Source: an uncultured Ruminococcus sp.
Lineage (GTDB): Bacteria > Bacillota > Clostridia > Oscillospirales > Acutalibacteraceae
Assembly (NCBI GenBank): GCA_902803035.1
Contig: CADCON010000111.1
Location: forward strand, 1-7,993
DNA length: 7,993 bases
Direction: 5' to 3'
Each line of letters starts with the position of its first letter. Position 1 is the first letter of the stretch. Shown piece by piece: positions 6,716-7,993 of the stretch. The position numbers and the translations under genes were made by a program. The notes under the pieces are model-generated. The model was not told the DNA's origin. It saw only the letters and a list, made by a program, of their open reading frames with translations, and ran no database searches.

Positions 6716-7711
6716 TCACTCCAGCGCGGCAAGCAGTTCGTCCGCCTTTCTTTGAAATTCCGTGTAGAAATCCCTGCCGTATCTCAATACGCAGTTATTT
6801 TCGCTGCGGGCAAGGGCAAAAAGCTGGTCATAGACGGGATCGGCGGCCGACAGCAGCGGATAGAGCGTTCTGTCCGCCGGCAGCATATACTGCAGCTTTC
6901 CTCCCCCGGTACACAATTCATAAGCGAAGCGGCTGTCCGATACGATTTCCGCGATATCGAGACAGTCCAGCAGCTTTTCGCCTGACGGCGAACGCCCGAT
7001 CGAAATGTAATCGGTGTAGAAGAAGGGAATTTCACAGTGTGGACCGTGAGAAAAATTGGCGTACTGCACCAGATAATCTCCCGCGGGCAGGCGCCTTAAA
7101 TCCTCGGTAAAGCCGAGAATATACCGGCATTCGCCCCTGAGAAAACGGTCAATACCGTCATACACCGCAAACTCCGTGTTGTCATATTTCTCCCTGCCGC
7201 CAAGTATGGTTCCAAGTGCCTTCATGGCGTCAACCGCCTCTTCGGATCCGCTTTGCATATTGAAGTAGGCAAAAAGGAAATACTCGAAGACCATGGACTT
7301 CATGGGGGCGGCGAGTCCTCCTTTGATATCGTACACGAAACGGACGGGACCGCCGTCGCCTTTCCTGCTGATAAGGACATTCCCGCAGATCAGAAAGGGT
7401 ATGCCGCAGATAGTCCGGCGGTACATACTGCCGTCAAGAATCCATTGAAAGACGCCGGAAACGTCGATGATGGCGGGCAGCCGCCGGATATAGCCGTTAT
7501 ACGCCAGTGCGGACATCACCATGCCGTCATAGCAGTAAATATCCCCGTCTTTTCCGGGAAGCTCGTGATAGCAGTCCCAGCAGCGGAATTCAATCGGCCG
7601 GTCATGCCCCGATTCCCTGAACCGTTTTTCCAGCAGGCGGCAGAAGAATGCCGGATCACTGAGGTTTTTGTAATAGTAAAAGATAATGGGCGAAGAATCC
7701 GTTGCGTTCAT
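6716..7711 (-). CDS. Thiaminase I-like protein (thiamine pyridinylase family), apparently cytoplasmic
   Basis: This 331-residue protein has a periplasmic-binding-protein-like character and follows the order of landmarks in bacterial thiaminase I (EC 2.5.1.2), which swaps the thiazole of thiamine for another nucleophile. Seen here: an aromatic start 'FYYYKN' (11-16), 'CWDCYHE' (44-50), 'DIYCYDG' (57-63), 'GIPFLICGNVLISRKGD' (103-119) with C109 matching the family nucleophile, 'GFTEDL' (200-205) with E203 matching the general base, 'EIPFFYTDYISIG' (227-239), 'YMLPADRTLYPLL' (275-287) and a late 'NNCVLRYGRDFYTEF'. The comparison is from memory of the family. Known bacterial enzymes are secreted; this one has no signal peptide, and the segment after 'RKGD' is shorter. 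The ATG at 7711 is chosen because the promoter lies within any longer reading. It is more AT-rich than neighbouring genes. It may be an active thiaminase, a salvage enzyme, or a repurposed binding protein. Confidence 0.8.
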   Translation of the reverse strand: MNATDSSPIIFYYYKNLSDPAFFCRLLEKRFRESGHDRPIEFRCWDCYHELPGKDGDIYCYDGMVMSALAYNGYIRRLPAIIDVSGVFQWILDGSMYRRTICGIPFLICGNVLISRKGDGGPVRFVYDIKGGLAAPMKSMVFEYFLFAYFNMQSGSEEAVDAMKALGTILGGREKYDNTEFAVYDGIDRFLRGECRYILGFTEDLRRLPAGDYLVQYANFSHGPHCEIPFFYTDYISIGRSPSGEKLLDCLDIAEIVSDSRFAYELCTGGGKLQYMLPADRTLYPLLSAADPVYDQLFALARSENNCVLRYGRDFYTEFQRKADELLAALE

Positions 7712-7736
7712 ATTTCTCAATAATCCTTTTCTTTTT

Positions 7737-7765
7737 ATTTTACCATTCCACGCGGCAAATTGCAA
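7737..7765 (-). promoter_or_regulatory. Promoter for the thiaminase-like gene
   Basis: On the minus strand a TTGCAA -35 (7760-7765) and a TAAAAT -10 (7737-7742) are separated by exactly 17 bases. A TGG before the -10 makes it extended. Transcription would begin near 7730, giving a leader of about 19 bases that holds AAAAGGA before the ATG at 7711. This rules out the GTG at 7777 as the start, because it lies upstream of the promoter. Confidence 0.7.
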
Positions 7766-7788
7766 CTGTTTTGACACCGTCTTATGAC
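7760..7788 (+). promoter_or_regulatory. Candidate folB promoter sharing the -35 box
   Basis: The palindromic TTGCAA (7760-7765) is also followed on the plus strand, after exactly 17 bases, by TATGAC (7783-7788), which matches TATAAT at four of six positions. Transcription would begin near 7795, about 54 bases before the folB ATG. The TTGACA at 7771-7776 is a better -35 by sequence, but I see no -10 at the right distance from it. Confidence 0.35.
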
Positions 7789-7848
7789 CGCGCGAAGAGT
7801 TTTTTCCGCCGATGTGCCATACCTCACTATGAAGGGAGCCGATTGAAA

Positions 7849-7993
7849 ATGCCCGACATCATTTCCGTCAGAAATCTTAAAGTCTACGCCTATCACGGCG
7901 TTCTGCCGGAGGAAAGACAACAGGGTCAGTTTTTCTATCTCGATATTGATTTGTTCGGAGACTTTCTCATTCCGTGCCTGACGGACAAGGTGG
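7849..7993 (+). CDS. folB: Dihydroneopterin aldolase FolB (N-terminal part, cut by the window edge)
   Basis: The 48 codons visible read as the start of a FolB-family protein. This cytoplasmic folate-pathway enzyme converts 7,8-dihydroneopterin to 6-hydroxymethyl-7,8-dihydropterin and glycolaldehyde. Evidence is 'VRNLKVYAYHGVLPEE' (7-22) followed by 'GQFFYLDIDL' (26-35), the standard N-terminal strand, turn and strand of the family. Y15-H16-G17 and E22 fall at the same positions as in the Staphylococcus aureus enzyme, where Glu22 binds the pterin. The ATG follows GGGAG by ten bases. A full protein is about 120 residues, so roughly 70 residues lie beyond the window. It diverges from the thiaminase-like gene; other folate genes may follow to the right, but that is outside view. 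Confidence 0.88.
   Translation, partial: MPDIISVRNLKVYAYHGVLPEERQQGQFFYLDIDLFGDFLIPCLTDKV

Noticed and set aside
7712..7777. Upstream GTG start adding 22 residues to the thiaminase-like protein
   Set aside because: The extension covers the -10 and -35 boxes and lies before the predicted transcription start. Its residues also do not look like a signal peptide.
7771..7799. TTGACA as a -35 for folB
   Set aside because: The -35 is perfect, but the bases 16-18 further on (around GAAGAG) do not resemble a -10.

Overview
The window looks like a piece of chromosome from a Gram-positive, moderately GC-rich member of the Bacillota, most likely a Clostridia lineage. The reasons are the two DUF1292 (YrzB-type) proteins, clear AAGGAG-type ribosome binding sites, sigma-70/SigA-type promoters, a cre-like operator, and the mix of genes. 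I see no phage, insertion sequence, CRISPR array, tRNA or rRNA. Six complete genes and a start-proximal piece of folB at the right edge are supported. No gene-free stretch exceeds about 140 bases.

All complete genes lie on the minus strand, so the window reads right to left. At the right end, folB (dihydroneopterin aldolase, plus strand, cut by the window edge) diverges from a minus-strand gene for a thiaminase I-like protein. The 137-base gap between them carries a strong promoter for the thiaminase-like gene and a weaker candidate for folB. Both could use the same palindromic TTGCAA -35 box. Next comes a probable carbohydrate unit: a GH13_20-type neopullulanase/cyclomaltodextrinase with a cre-like site just upstream, followed 17 bases later by a small multi-pass membrane protein of the DUF1624/heparan-alpha-glucosaminide N-acetyltransferase-like family.

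The left half is a second, tightly packed unit with its own promoter: tex (an S1-domain RNA-binding protein), a lipoprotein overlapping the tex stop by four bases, and two tandem DUF1292-type small acidic proteins. Gaps of 14 and 21 bases suggest that all four are co-transcribed. The left edge holds part of what may be a terminator hairpin.

The most unusual item is the thiaminase I-like protein. It keeps the family's probable catalytic Cys and Glu and several other landmarks, but it lacks a signal peptide, is shorter than secreted thiaminases, and is more AT-rich than its neighbours. No multi-gene system that is obviously new is visible.
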